Shown: positions 26,011 to 34,054 of the stretch, piece after piece | Layout of the letters: each line of letters starts with the position of its first letter | Position numbering within the stretch: position 1 is the stretch's first letter | NCBI GenBank assembly: GCA_964540795.1 | Contig: CAZINX010000001.1 | Span: 1-64,000 of the forward strand | DNA from: Dichotomicrobium sp964540795 | Lineage (GTDB): Bacteria > Pseudomonadota > Alphaproteobacteria > Rhizobiales > Rhodomicrobiaceae | Reading direction: 5' to 3' | DNA length: 64,000 nt | Made by a program: the position numbers and the translations under genes | Notes under the pieces: generated by a model | What the model saw: the letters and a program-made list of their open reading frames with translations, nothing else | The model's database searches: none | Told to the model about the DNA's origin: nothing

Positions 26011-28278
26011 TCACTTCTGCTTCTGCCGCGCCTTCTTTAGAGGCTCTTCGGGTTCGTCGCGATCCGGCCCGTTGGCGAAGGAGATCGGAACGCGCGGCGG
26101 AAAGCTCTGGCGCAGCGACTCCCCGCGCCCGGACAGGCTCGGATTATTGATGAAATACTGGTGCGCGTTGAACGGTTCCTCGCCGTCGACCGCCTTGATG
26201 CGGCGAGAGGCGCCGTCCGGCAGGATTTCCCAGCTCTGCTGATTGTCTTTCAGGTTCGCCAGCATGATTTGACCGAGCACCTGCTCATGCACAGTTGCGT
26301 TGAGGATCGGCGTCATCGCCTCGACCCGCCGCTCCAGATTACGCGGCATCATGTCCGCCGAGCTGATATAGACGCGAGCTTTCGTCGAGGGCAAGCCGTG
26401 TCCGTCCCCGAAGCAGTAGATGCGCGAATGCTCCAGAAAACGCCCGACGATGCTCTTCACGCGGATGTTCTCGGACAGCCCCGGCACCTGCGGGCGCAGG
26501 CAGCAGATGCCACGCACGATCAGTTCGATCGGCACGCCGTCGCGGCTGGCGGCATAGAGCGCATCGATGATGTCCCCGTCGACCAGCGCGTTCATCTTCA
26601 TCCAGATTGCGGCCGGGCGTCCGGCGCGCGCGTGCTCGGCTTCCTTGGCGATGTGATCGAGGATGCAGTCCTTGATGCCGACAGGCGAAGCCGACATCAG
26701 TTCCAGATCGCGCGGCTTGGCATAGCCGGTGACGTAGTTGAAGATGCGCGAGACGTCCCGCCCGATGGCCGGATCGGCGGTGAAGAAGGACAGGTCGGTG
26801 TAAATCTTCGCGGTCACGGGGTGATAGTTGCCCGTGCCGATATGGCAGTAGGTGCGCACCCCGCCGGGCTCGCGCCGCACCACTTGCCCAAGCTTGGCAT
26901 GGGTCTTCAGTTCCAGAAAGCCGAAGACGACGCGCACGCCGGCGCTCTCCAGGTCCTTCGCCCAGCCGATATTGGCCTTCTCGTCGAAGCGGGCCTTGAT
27001 CTCGATGACGGCCGTCACCTCCTTCTCCGCTTCCGCCGCGGCGATCAGCGCCTCGACGATGGGCGATTGCTTTGAGGTGCGGTAGAGCGTCCATTTGATG
27101 GCGATGACGTCCGGGTCGGCCGCAGCCTGCTTCAGGAACTGGGAGACGACGTCGAAGGACTCGTAGGGGTGGTGGACGATGATGTCCTTGGCCTTGATCG
27201 CGGCGAGGCAATCACCGCCATAGTCGCGAATGCGTTCGGGAAAGCGGATCGTGAACGGCGCGAACAGAAGATCGGGCCGGTCATCGACGATCATCTCCTT
27301 GGCGTCGGCCAGGCCGAGCAGGCCCGTGTGCGCAAAGACCTGCGACTCGTCGACCTCCAGAGCCCCGATGACCATCTCGCGGAATGCCTCCGGCATCCCC
27401 GCCTCTATGCCGAGCCGGATGACCGAGCCCAGCCGGCGTTTTTTCAGCGCGGTCTCGAACAGGCGCACCAGATCCTCGGCCTTTTCCTGCACCTCGATAT
27501 CGCTGTCGCGCAGCACGCGAAACGCACCCTGGCTTTCGACGGCGTGATCGGGAAAGAGCTGGTCCACAAACAGCGAAATCAGCGTCTCGGAGCGGATGAA
27601 GCGCACGCGCGGCCGGCCGTTCGCCATGGTATCGTCGCTGCGCGCCGGCAGCCGGATGAAGCGCTGAAGGCCGGAGGGCATCGGGATCAGCGCATACATC
27701 TTCTCCGGCTTCGGCACGTCGGATTGTGATTTTTTCTCCGTGAGTTCGAGTCCCAGCGTAAGGCCGAAATTCGGTATGAACGGGAACGGATGCGCCGGAT
27801 CGACCGCTATCGGGGTCAGGGTCGGGAAAACCTCTGTCTGGAAGAAGTCCTCAAGCCACGCGCGATCGGTTTTGGTGATCTCTTCAGCGCCGAGCACATG
27901 CACACCCTGCTCGTCCAGCGCCTTTTTGAGGGTCTGCCACTGCTCGTGCTGAGCGCGGGAGATGTCGGCGACCATGTCGTTGATGCGCGCGAGCTGCTCC
28001 TTCGCAGTCAACCCGTCCTGGCTGACAGTGGCGATGCCTTCGGCGATATGCTCGCGCAGGCCGGCAACGCGCACGATGTAGAATTCATCGAGGTTCGAGG
28101 CCGAGATCGCCAGAAAGCGCAGCCGCTCCAAAAGCGGATGGTTGGGGTTCGCCGCCTCTTCCATCACGCGCCGGTTGAACTGCAGCCAGGACAATTCGCG
28201 GTTGTAGAAGCGCGCGTAGCCGCGAAATTCCTGCGGGATGGCCTCGTCGTCGCTCGGCAATCTCTCGGCAATGCTCAT
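26011..28278 (-). CDS. ppk: Polyphosphate kinase 1
   Basis: PPK1 of 755 residues, making polyphosphate from ATP. The N-terminal domain begins YNRELSWLQFNRRVMEEA, with RFLAISASNLDEFYIVRVAG. The catalytic phosphohistidine loop is HIGTGNYHPVTAKIYTDLSF. A second PLD-like half carries IRGICCLRPQVPG and FLEHSRIYCFGDG. The C-terminal tail is rich in charged residues. A conserved start MSIAERLPSDDEAI agrees with ATG 28278. It lies 29 bases after hdaA. Confidence 0.96.
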   Translation of the reverse strand: MSIAERLPSDDEAIPQEFRGYARFYNRELSWLQFNRRVMEEAANPNHPLLERLRFLAISASNLDEFYIVRVAGLREHIAEGIATVSQDGLTAKEQLARINDMVADISRAQHEQWQTLKKALDEQGVHVLGAEEITKTDRAWLEDFFQTEVFPTLTPIAVDPAHPFPFIPNFGLTLGLELTEKKSQSDVPKPEKMYALIPMPSGLQRFIRLPARSDDTMANGRPRVRFIRSETLISLFVDQLFPDHAVESQGAFRVLRDSDIEVQEKAEDLVRLFETALKKRRLGSVIRLGIEAGMPEAFREMVIGALEVDESQVFAHTGLLGLADAKEMIVDDRPDLLFAPFTIRFPERIRDYGGDCLAAIKAKDIIVHHPYESFDVVSQFLKQAAADPDVIAIKWTLYRTSKQSPIVEALIAAAEAEKEVTAVIEIKARFDEKANIGWAKDLESAGVRVVFGFLELKTHAKLGQVVRREPGGVRTYCHIGTGNYHPVTAKIYTDLSFFTADPAIGRDVSRIFNYVTGYAKPRDLELMSASPVGIKDCILDHIAKEAEHARAGRPAAIWMKMNALVDGDIIDALYAASRDGVPIELIVRGICCLRPQVPGLSENIRVKSIVGRFLEHSRIYCFGDGHGLPSTKARVYISSADMMPRNLERRVEAMTPILNATVHEQVLGQIMLANLKDNQQSWEILPDGASRRIKAVDGEEPFNAHQYFINNPSLSGRGESLRQSFPPRVPISFANGPDRDEPEEPLKKARQKQK

Positions 28279-28307
28279 TAATTCGGCTCCGAAATCAGTG
28301 GCGTGGC

Positions 28308-28997
28308 TCAGTAGCCGCCCGTTTCCACGAATCGCGCGGCAAAGCGCGCGGTGATCCGCCGCCGCTCCGCGAGCGCCGCCTTGTCCATCCGCGCAACCAG
28401 GTCAGCGGCCGCGGCCACCGAACGGTCCATGCGCCTCAGGAGATAATCTATGACAGCGGGCGGCGCGGAGAGCTGCCGGTCGTCAAAGAGCTTCACCAGC
28501 ACCGCGCGCAACAGCGCATCATCTGGCGCGCCGATCTGCGCGAAGGGCAGCGAGCGCAGCCGCGAGCGCAGGTCGTCAAGCGCGACCGGCCAGGCGCCGG
28601 GCAGGCTGCGCGCTGTCAACAGGATGTCGAAGCCGCGCTCGCGCGACAGGTTCAAAAGGTGAAACAGCGCCCGCTCATCGCGCGTAAAACGGTCAACATC
28701 TTCCACTGCCAGCGGGCCGGTCTCCAGTCCGTCCACCATGTCTTCTTTAATGCTCGCGGCCGACAACACTTGCGCGCCGCTGCGTTCGCGCCAGACATTG
28801 ACGAGATGGCTCTTGCCCGCCCCGGCCGGCCCGGCGATCAGGGCGCACCGCGCGCTCCAGTCCGGCCAGCTCGCGATCAGGCGCATCGCCTCGGCGTTGC
28901 AGTCGCTGAGCATGAAGTCATCAGCGTCGAGCGCGGGTACATGCGGCAGGTCGAGCGCCAACTGTGCAGTGCGTTTTCCAGCCGCTTCGCTTCCCAT
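28308..28997 (-). CDS. hdaA: DnaA regulatory inactivator homologue HdaA
   Basis: AAA+ protein of 229 residues related to the DnaA ATPase domain but without the DNA-binding domain. In Caulobacter HdaA promotes ATP hydrolysis by DnaA at the replisome. It has a clamp-binding-like N-terminus (AQLALDLPH), Walker A GPAGAGKSHL, Walker B-like VEDVDRF and sensor regions. An earlier in-frame ATG at 29045 would overlap the PgsA-like gene by 20 bases. ATG 28997 gives a 28-base spacing with GAGAG before it and is preferred. Confidence 0.88.
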   Translation of the reverse strand: MGSEAAGKRTAQLALDLPHVPALDADDFMLSDCNAEAMRLIASWPDWSARCALIAGPAGAGKSHLVNVWRERSGAQVLSAASIKEDMVDGLETGPLAVEDVDRFTRDERALFHLLNLSRERGFDILLTARSLPGAWPVALDDLRSRLRSLPFAQIGAPDDALLRAVLVKLFDDRQLSAPPAVIDYLLRRMDRSVAAAADLVARMDKAALAERRRITARFAARFVETGGY

Positions 28998-29025
28998 CAC
29001 ACGAACGCTCTCGTTAACCGCCGCG

Positions 29026-29574
29026 CTAATCTTCCAGCGCGTCATAATACGCCATATGGCGCAGCCAGCGCGCCAGATAAACGCCCGCGGAGACCAGCGT
29101 CAGGATGCCGACAACCCATGTCAGCGGGGTGACAACCGGGTCGAGCCAGGGGGCGAAGCCAAGATAAGCGAGGACCACGCCAGCCAGCACGATCTGGCCG
29201 ACCGTGTTCGCCTTGCTGACCATCGATGGGCGCATCTCGACCGGGCGGTCCACCATCCACGAGAGGATCACCGCGCCGACGATCAGAAAATCCCGGCTGA
29301 CCACCGCGATCACGATCCAGGCCGGCATGTGCCCGAGCAGCCCCAGAGTAAAATAGATGGCGACGAGCAGCAGCTTGTCGGCAATCGGGTCGAGATAGGC
29401 GCCCAGTTCCGTGCGCCAGTCGTAGGCGCGCGCAAGAAAGCCGTCGATGGCATCGCTGATCCCGGCAAGAACGAACAGCGCGAAGGCGGCAGTATGCGCG
29501 CCGTGAATGATCAGCCAGATGACCACGGGCACAAGCAAGACCCGCGAGACTGTAATGAGGTTTGGCAGATACAC
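29026..29574 (-). CDS. CDP-alcohol phosphatidyltransferase (PgsA-like)
   Basis: Inner-membrane protein of 182 residues. The full CDP-alcohol phosphotransferase motif is present: D-G-x2-A-R-x8-G-x3-D-x3-D (DAIDGFLARAYDWRTELGAY, then LDPIADK). There are about five hydrophobic segments. It probably transfers a phosphatidyl group to glycerol-3-phosphate or a related alcohol. A CDP-diacylglycerol--glycerol-3-phosphate role is likely but not certain, since alphaproteobacteria carry several paralogues. It precedes hdaA. Confidence 0.85.
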   Translation of the reverse strand: MYLPNLITVSRVLLVPVVIWLIIHGAHTAAFALFVLAGISDAIDGFLARAYDWRTELGAYLDPIADKLLLVAIYFTLGLLGHMPAWIVIAVVSRDFLIVGAVILSWMVDRPVEMRPSMVSKANTVGQIVLAGVVLAYLGFAPWLDPVVTPLTWVVGILTLVSAGVYLARWLRHMAYYDALED

Positions 29575-29617
29575 GGCACCCTCGCCAACTCCGGCCTGTC
29601 ACGGACGGCGCGAAGGC

Positions 29618-30661
29618 TCATTGCCGGCGCAGGATCAATTCACCCTGCTGCTGATCCAGGCTCAGCCCGCGCGCCGCGGCCGCCTTTGCGAAGCGCTCCG
29701 CCCCGCCTGGAAAAGATAGCACGAGTTCCGCGCCTCCGGCGAACAGCGACTTGACTTCCACATCCTGCACACCGGATATCCCCTCGACGGTCGCGCGCAT
29801 GTCCTGCCAGGCGGGCAGGCTGTCGAAAGTCGCGGTGAGACTGATGGTCTGAAGCTCCGCCGGGCCGTCCAGCGCGCCCTGGGTCTTAAGCGAAGTCAGC
29901 CGCCAGCGCGCCTCAAGCGCCATGTGCGCGATGCGCGCCGCGCGCATCGCTGCATCTTGGACATCGCTGCCATAGACGCGGAAGCTCTGCGCAAAGGCGA
30001 ACCGCCCGAGCGCGTCTTCGCCGCGCAGCGCCACCCTGAGGCGATTGTCCGCGCTGTCGAACGTGGCCGCCGCGAGGACGAGACGCTGAGCGCCAAGCCG
30101 GCTTTGCAGCGCTTCGACGGCCCGCGGGGTCACGTCCATATCAGCGGGCAGCGAGGCAGCCCCGGCCGGCGGCAACTCCAGCGGCGCGAGGCCATTTCGC
30201 AGGTCCAGCCCGCTCCACGCTGCGCGCCAGACTTCGCCGACATCGCCCTGCGCCACGGGCAGGAGCGTTATCGGCGGCGACTGCTGATCGGTGTGCGGAA
30301 GCCCGACGCGGTTGAGCAGGTCGCGGATTTCCCCGGCCTCGAAGGTGAAATCGAGCGTGGCGATATAGCGCGTGCTGGAGAACCGCTCCTCGCGCACAAC
30401 GAAGCCGTCGAGCATCCCGTCGATGGCCGATGCGCTCAACTCCGGCAGCCGGTCATGCGCCTCGAACGCCACCATACGCCAGAGCAGTCGGCGAAAGGCA
30501 CGCTGGCTGCCCTCGCGGATCGCCCGCTCCTTGGCCGTGACGGCGTCGCTGGCCTGGGTATTCACGGCGATCTTTGCCACGGTGTAGACCGAGGCCCGGG
30601 CCGCGGCCGGCGCGAGGCCCGCGAACAGGCAGCAGCAGAGCAACAGAGCGAGCTTCGGCAT
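29618..30661 (-). CDS. DUF2066 domain-containing secreted protein
   Basis: Exported protein of 347 residues with a signal peptide (PKLALLLCCCLFAGLAPAA; three adjacent cysteines in the hydrophobic core). The DUF2066 pattern follows: VYTVAKIAVNTQASDAVTAK, then AIREGSQRAFRRLLWRM. Its function is unknown. It is usually found beside hdaA and purM in alphaproteobacteria, as here. It is divergent from purM across a 176-base gap that holds both promoters but no recognisable element. Confidence 0.85.
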   Translation of the reverse strand: MPKLALLLCCCLFAGLAPAAARASVYTVAKIAVNTQASDAVTAKERAIREGSQRAFRRLLWRMVAFEAHDRLPELSASAIDGMLDGFVVREERFSSTRYIATLDFTFEAGEIRDLLNRVGLPHTDQQSPPITLLPVAQGDVGEVWRAAWSGLDLRNGLAPLELPPAGAASLPADMDVTPRAVEALQSRLGAQRLVLAAATFDSADNRLRVALRGEDALGRFAFAQSFRVYGSDVQDAAMRAARIAHMALEARWRLTSLKTQGALDGPAELQTISLTATFDSLPAWQDMRATVEGISGVQDVEVKSLFAGGAELVLSFPGGAERFAKAAAARGLSLDQQQGELILRRQ

Positions 30662-30837
30662 TATGCTTCGACTTTTCGGGCGCGTCCGGGTCTAGAGATC
30701 GTTGGCTTACCAATTTGCCACGTTATCAGCAATGACTCGGGCGGAAATGCGCGCAAAACTCACGGCATTTCCACGCGCCGCTTGACCGCGCGGGCTTGCC
30801 AGCGCAAGTCAGGGGGCACGCGAACGGACAAGAGCGC

Positions 30838-31905
30838 ATGTCGGATAAGCCTGCCCAAAACGGCCTGACCTACGAACAGGCTGGCGTGAACATCGACGCC
30901 GCCGAGCGGCTGGTGCGCGCGATCAAGCCGCTCGCCGCCGCGACCGCGCGGCCCGGCGCGGAGGCCGATCTCGGCGGCTTCGGCGGGCTGTTCGACATCG
31001 GCGCTGCCGGTTTCACGGACCCGATCCTTGTCGCAGCCACTGATGGAGTGGGCACAAAGCTGAAGATCGCGATCGAAACCGGCCAGCACGACGGCATCGG
31101 GGTCGATCTGGTGGCGATGTGCGTCAACGATCTGATCGTGCAGGGCGCCACCCCCCTGTTCTTCCTTGATTATTTTGCTTGCGGCGCGCTGGACCCGGAC
31201 GTGGCGGAACAGGTGATCGCGGGCATCGCTCAGGGCTGCAAGGAGGCCGGCGCGGCGCTGATCGGCGGCGAGACGGCGGAAATGCCGGGCCTGTACGCGC
31301 GCGAGGATTATGACCTGGCCGGCTTCGCGGTCGGCGCGGTCGAACGCGGGGCGGTGCTGCCGCGCGCCGATCTGGGCGACGGCGACGTGGTGATTGCGCT
31401 GCCGTCCTCCGGCGTCCATGCCAACGGCTTCTCGCTGGCGCGGCGCATCGCGGCGGAGGCCGGGCTGGACTGGGCCGCGCCCGCGCCATTCGCGCCGGAG
31501 ACGACGCTGGGCGCGGCGCTGCTTGCCCCGACGCGGATCTATGTGCGCCCGGTGCTCCCCGCGCTGACGTGCATCAAGGCGCTGGCGCATATCACTGGCG
31601 GCGGGCTGACCGAAAACCTGCCGCGCGTTCTGCCCGACGGGCTGACCGCCGAGATCGACCTCGCCGCGCTCAAGCCGCAAGCCGTATTCGGCTGGCTGGC
31701 GCGCGAGGGCGGCGTGAGCGAAGCGGAAATGCTGCGCACCTTCAACTGCGGGGTAGGCATGGCCATCATCGCGGCGGACGCGGAGGCCGGGACGATCATG
31801 GACACATTGCGCGGCGAAGGCGAAGCGCCTTACGTGATCGGGCGTCTCACGCCGCGCGCTGATGGACCTGTCCGTTTCACCGGCGCGATCGCGTGGCTGG
31901 CATGA
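30838..31905 (+). CDS. purM: Phosphoribosylformylglycinamidine cyclo-ligase (AIR synthetase)
   Basis: Enzyme of 355 residues, step five of purine synthesis. It shows NGLTYEQAGVNIDAAERLV, ATDGVGTKLKIAIETG, the MCVNDLIVQGATPLFFLDYF block and IGGETAEMPGLYAREDYDL. The ATG at 30838 gives the normal N-terminus, while an earlier in-frame start adds 14 unrelated residues. It overlaps purN by four bases (ATGA). Confidence 0.96.
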   Translation: MSDKPAQNGLTYEQAGVNIDAAERLVRAIKPLAAATARPGAEADLGGFGGLFDIGAAGFTDPILVAATDGVGTKLKIAIETGQHDGIGVDLVAMCVNDLIVQGATPLFFLDYFACGALDPDVAEQVIAGIAQGCKEAGAALIGGETAEMPGLYAREDYDLAGFAVGAVERGAVLPRADLGDGDVVIALPSSGVHANGFSLARRIAAEAGLDWAAPAPFAPETTLGAALLAPTRIYVRPVLPALTCIKALAHITGGGLTENLPRVLPDGLTAEIDLAALKPQAVFGWLAREGGVSEAEMLRTFNCGVGMAIIAADAEAGTIMDTLRGEGEAPYVIGRLTPRADGPVRFTGAIAWLA

Positions 31906-32570
31906 GCGCGCGCAGGAAACTCGGCGTGCTGATCTCCGGGCGCGGCAGCAATCTCGCCGCGCTGATCGCGGCGTGCGATGTGCCGGAGTACCCGGCCGAG
32001 ATCGCTGTCGTCATCTCCAACCGCCCCGGCGCACCGGGCCTGCAAGTCGCCAACAACGCAGGTATCTCCACGCAGGTGATCGACCACACGCAGTTCGCCA
32101 GCCGCGCCGCGTTCGACGGCGCGCTCGACGACGCACTACGCGCCGCCGGCGTCGATCTGGTCTGCAATGCTGGCTTCATGCGGCTGCTGACGCCCGGCTT
32201 CGTCGAAGCCTGGCGGGATCGCCAACTCAACATCCACCCCTCGCTGCTGCCCGCCTTTCGCGGCCTCGACACGCATGAGCGCGCGATCGCGGCGGGCGTT
32301 CGCATCAGCGGCTGCACCGTGCATTTCGTCCGCGCGGAAATGGATGAGGGGCCGATCGTGGCGCAGTCGGCTGTGCCCGTCCTGCCAGGCGACGACGCCG
32401 AGGCGCTGGCCGCGCGGGTGCTGCGCGCCGAGCATCGGCTGTACCCTTGGGCCGTGCGGCTGGTGGCCAGCGGCGCGGCGTGGGTGGAGGGTGAGGGCGT
32501 CGTCTACGCGCCTGGCGTTCCGCAGCCAGAGGGCGTCACGCTGTTCGCTCCGGCGCTGGATGGCTGGTAG
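31902..32570 (+). CDS. purN: Phosphoribosylglycinamide formyltransferase
   Basis: Formyl-THF-dependent GAR transformylase of 222 residues, step three of purine synthesis. It has GVLISGRGSNLAALI, the catalytic Asn/His region NIHPSLLPAFRGLDTHERAI and the DEGPIVAQSAVPVLPGDD segment. It starts inside the purM stop. It is convergent with rnd, with 14 bases between the stops. Confidence 0.95.
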   Translation: MSARRKLGVLISGRGSNLAALIAACDVPEYPAEIAVVISNRPGAPGLQVANNAGISTQVIDHTQFASRAAFDGALDDALRAAGVDLVCNAGFMRLLTPGFVEAWRDRQLNIHPSLLPAFRGLDTHERAIAAGVRISGCTVHFVRAEMDEGPIVAQSAVPVLPGDDAEALAARVLRAEHRLYPWAVRLVASGAAWVEGEGVVYAPGVPQPEGVTLFAPALDGW

Positions 32571-32584
32571 TTTGCCACGGTCCG

Positions 32585-33808
32585 TTAGCCGCGCGCGCGC
32601 TGGGGCGGTTCCGCATCCGCCGCCGGAGCGCAGGAAAACGGCGTGACCTGACCGTTTTCGATGCCCAGCGTCAGCCGCCCGGCCTTGAGCGCCAGAGCCT
32701 GCTCGCCGAACAATTCGCGCCGCCAACCGTGCAGCGCATGAACATCCGCGTCGCTGTCCATCGCGATCTTGTCGAGATCGTCGCTCGTGGCGATGAGGCG
32801 CGGCGCCACCTCGTTGCGCGCGGCCACGGCCTTGAGCAGCACGCGCAGGAGATCGGCGACAGCCTGTGCTTCGCCCGACATCGGCTCGCTGCGCCTGACC
32901 TCCGGCACGTCCTCCAGTTCGCGTTCCAGCCCGCGGGCCACCGCCGCGAGGATGTCCTGCCCGCGCGCTGACCGCGCAAAGCCTTCGCTGATCGTGCGCA
33001 GCCGCGACATGTCCTCCACGGACTGCGGGGCCTGGATCGCGAGGTCATTGATGGCATCGTCCTTGAGGATGCGCGGGCGCGGCTGATCGACCTTCTGCGC
33101 CTGCTGTTCGCGCCATGCCGCCACTTCCATGAGCACGGCGAGCTGGCGCTGGGTGCGGACCTTGAGCTTGACGCGCCGCCACGCATCTTCCGGTCTCATC
33201 CGGTAATTCGCCGGATCGGTCAGGTCGGCCATTTCCTCGGCCAGCCACGGCTCGCGGGCGTTGGCGCGCAGCTTGCGCTGCAGCTTCTCATACACCGTGC
33301 GCAGATGCGTCACGTCGGCGAGCGCATAATCGAGCTGGTTGCGGCTTAGCGGCCGCCGGCTCCAGTCGGTGAAGCGCGATGTCTTGTCGAGCTTGGTCTT
33401 GCACAGCTTGTTCACGAGCGAGACGTAGCCGACTGATTCGCCGAAGCCGCAGACCATCGCGGCGATTTGCGTGTCGAAGACCGGCTTCGGGATCAGGCCG
33501 GCGAGGTGATGGATGATCTCGATATCCTGCCGGCCGGAGTGAAAGACCTTCAGGACATTTTCGTTGGCCATCAGCGAAAAGAATGGCCGGAGAAACGCCT
33601 TTTGGGCCTCCAGATCGCCGCTCGCGAGCGGGTCGATCAGCGCCTCGGCCTCGGGGCTGGCTACCTGGATCAGGCATAGCTTTGGCCAGTAGGTCGATTC
33701 GCGCATGAACTCGGTATCGACGGTGATGTATTCGGCCTGGCCCAGCGCGTCGCACAGTTCGGCCAGGTCGCGGGGTTGGGTGATGATGCGCGGTGGTTGA
33801 TCGGTCAT
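32585..33808 (-). CDS. rnd: Ribonuclease D
   Basis: 3'-5' exoribonuclease of 407 residues for tRNA 3' processing. The DEDDy residues are all visible: ITVDTEFMRE, HSGRQDIEIIHH, FDTQIAAMVCG and YALADVTHL. One or two HRDC domains follow from about residue 205. ATG 33808 (MTDQPPRIITQ) is taken. ATG 33829 (seven residues longer, MLRYNNF) is also possible and has a better upstream AGGCGA. The open frame continues far upstream over aspS, but that extension is only antisense to aspS. Confidence 0.93.
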   Translation of the reverse strand: MTDQPPRIITQPRDLAELCDALGQAEYITVDTEFMRESTYWPKLCLIQVASPEAEALIDPLASGDLEAQKAFLRPFFSLMANENVLKVFHSGRQDIEIIHHLAGLIPKPVFDTQIAAMVCGFGESVGYVSLVNKLCKTKLDKTSRFTDWSRRPLSRNQLDYALADVTHLRTVYEKLQRKLRANAREPWLAEEMADLTDPANYRMRPEDAWRRVKLKVRTQRQLAVLMEVAAWREQQAQKVDQPRPRILKDDAINDLAIQAPQSVEDMSRLRTISEGFARSARGQDILAAVARGLERELEDVPEVRRSEPMSGEAQAVADLLRVLLKAVAARNEVAPRLIATSDDLDKIAMDSDADVHALHGWRRELFGEQALALKAGRLTLGIENGQVTPFSCAPAADAEPPQRARG

Positions 33809-33993
33809 GAAGTTGTTGTAGCGCAGCATGAGCGCGATGTCGCCTGACGGGTTGCAAAATTCCCATCTACGCCGCGATTGTCGTGCAATCCCGGTCGGCT
33901 GCCCATGCTTCGCAGTCTCGATTCCGCCTACGGCAATGCCACAATAGCGATGCGTCTCACGGGACAGCAAAGCGCCCCAGCGCCTGCTTGACA

Positions 33994-34024
33994 AAGCCGC
34001 GCTTGCATGTGCTTTTCGCGGCTT
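33994..34024 (+). promoter_or_regulatory. Hairpin in the aspS leader behind a TTGACA
   Basis: Perfect 8-bp arms AAGCCGCG (33994-34001) and CGCGGCTT (34017-34024) enclose a 15-base loop, ending 30 bases before the aspS ATG. A TTGACA at 33988-33993 directly abuts it, but no good -10 follows at 16-18 bases. It may be an RNA structure near the start of the aspS mRNA or a DNA operator. Confidence 0.35.
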
Positions 34025-34054
34025 GAAACGTCCAAGCGAAGGATTACGGAAGCG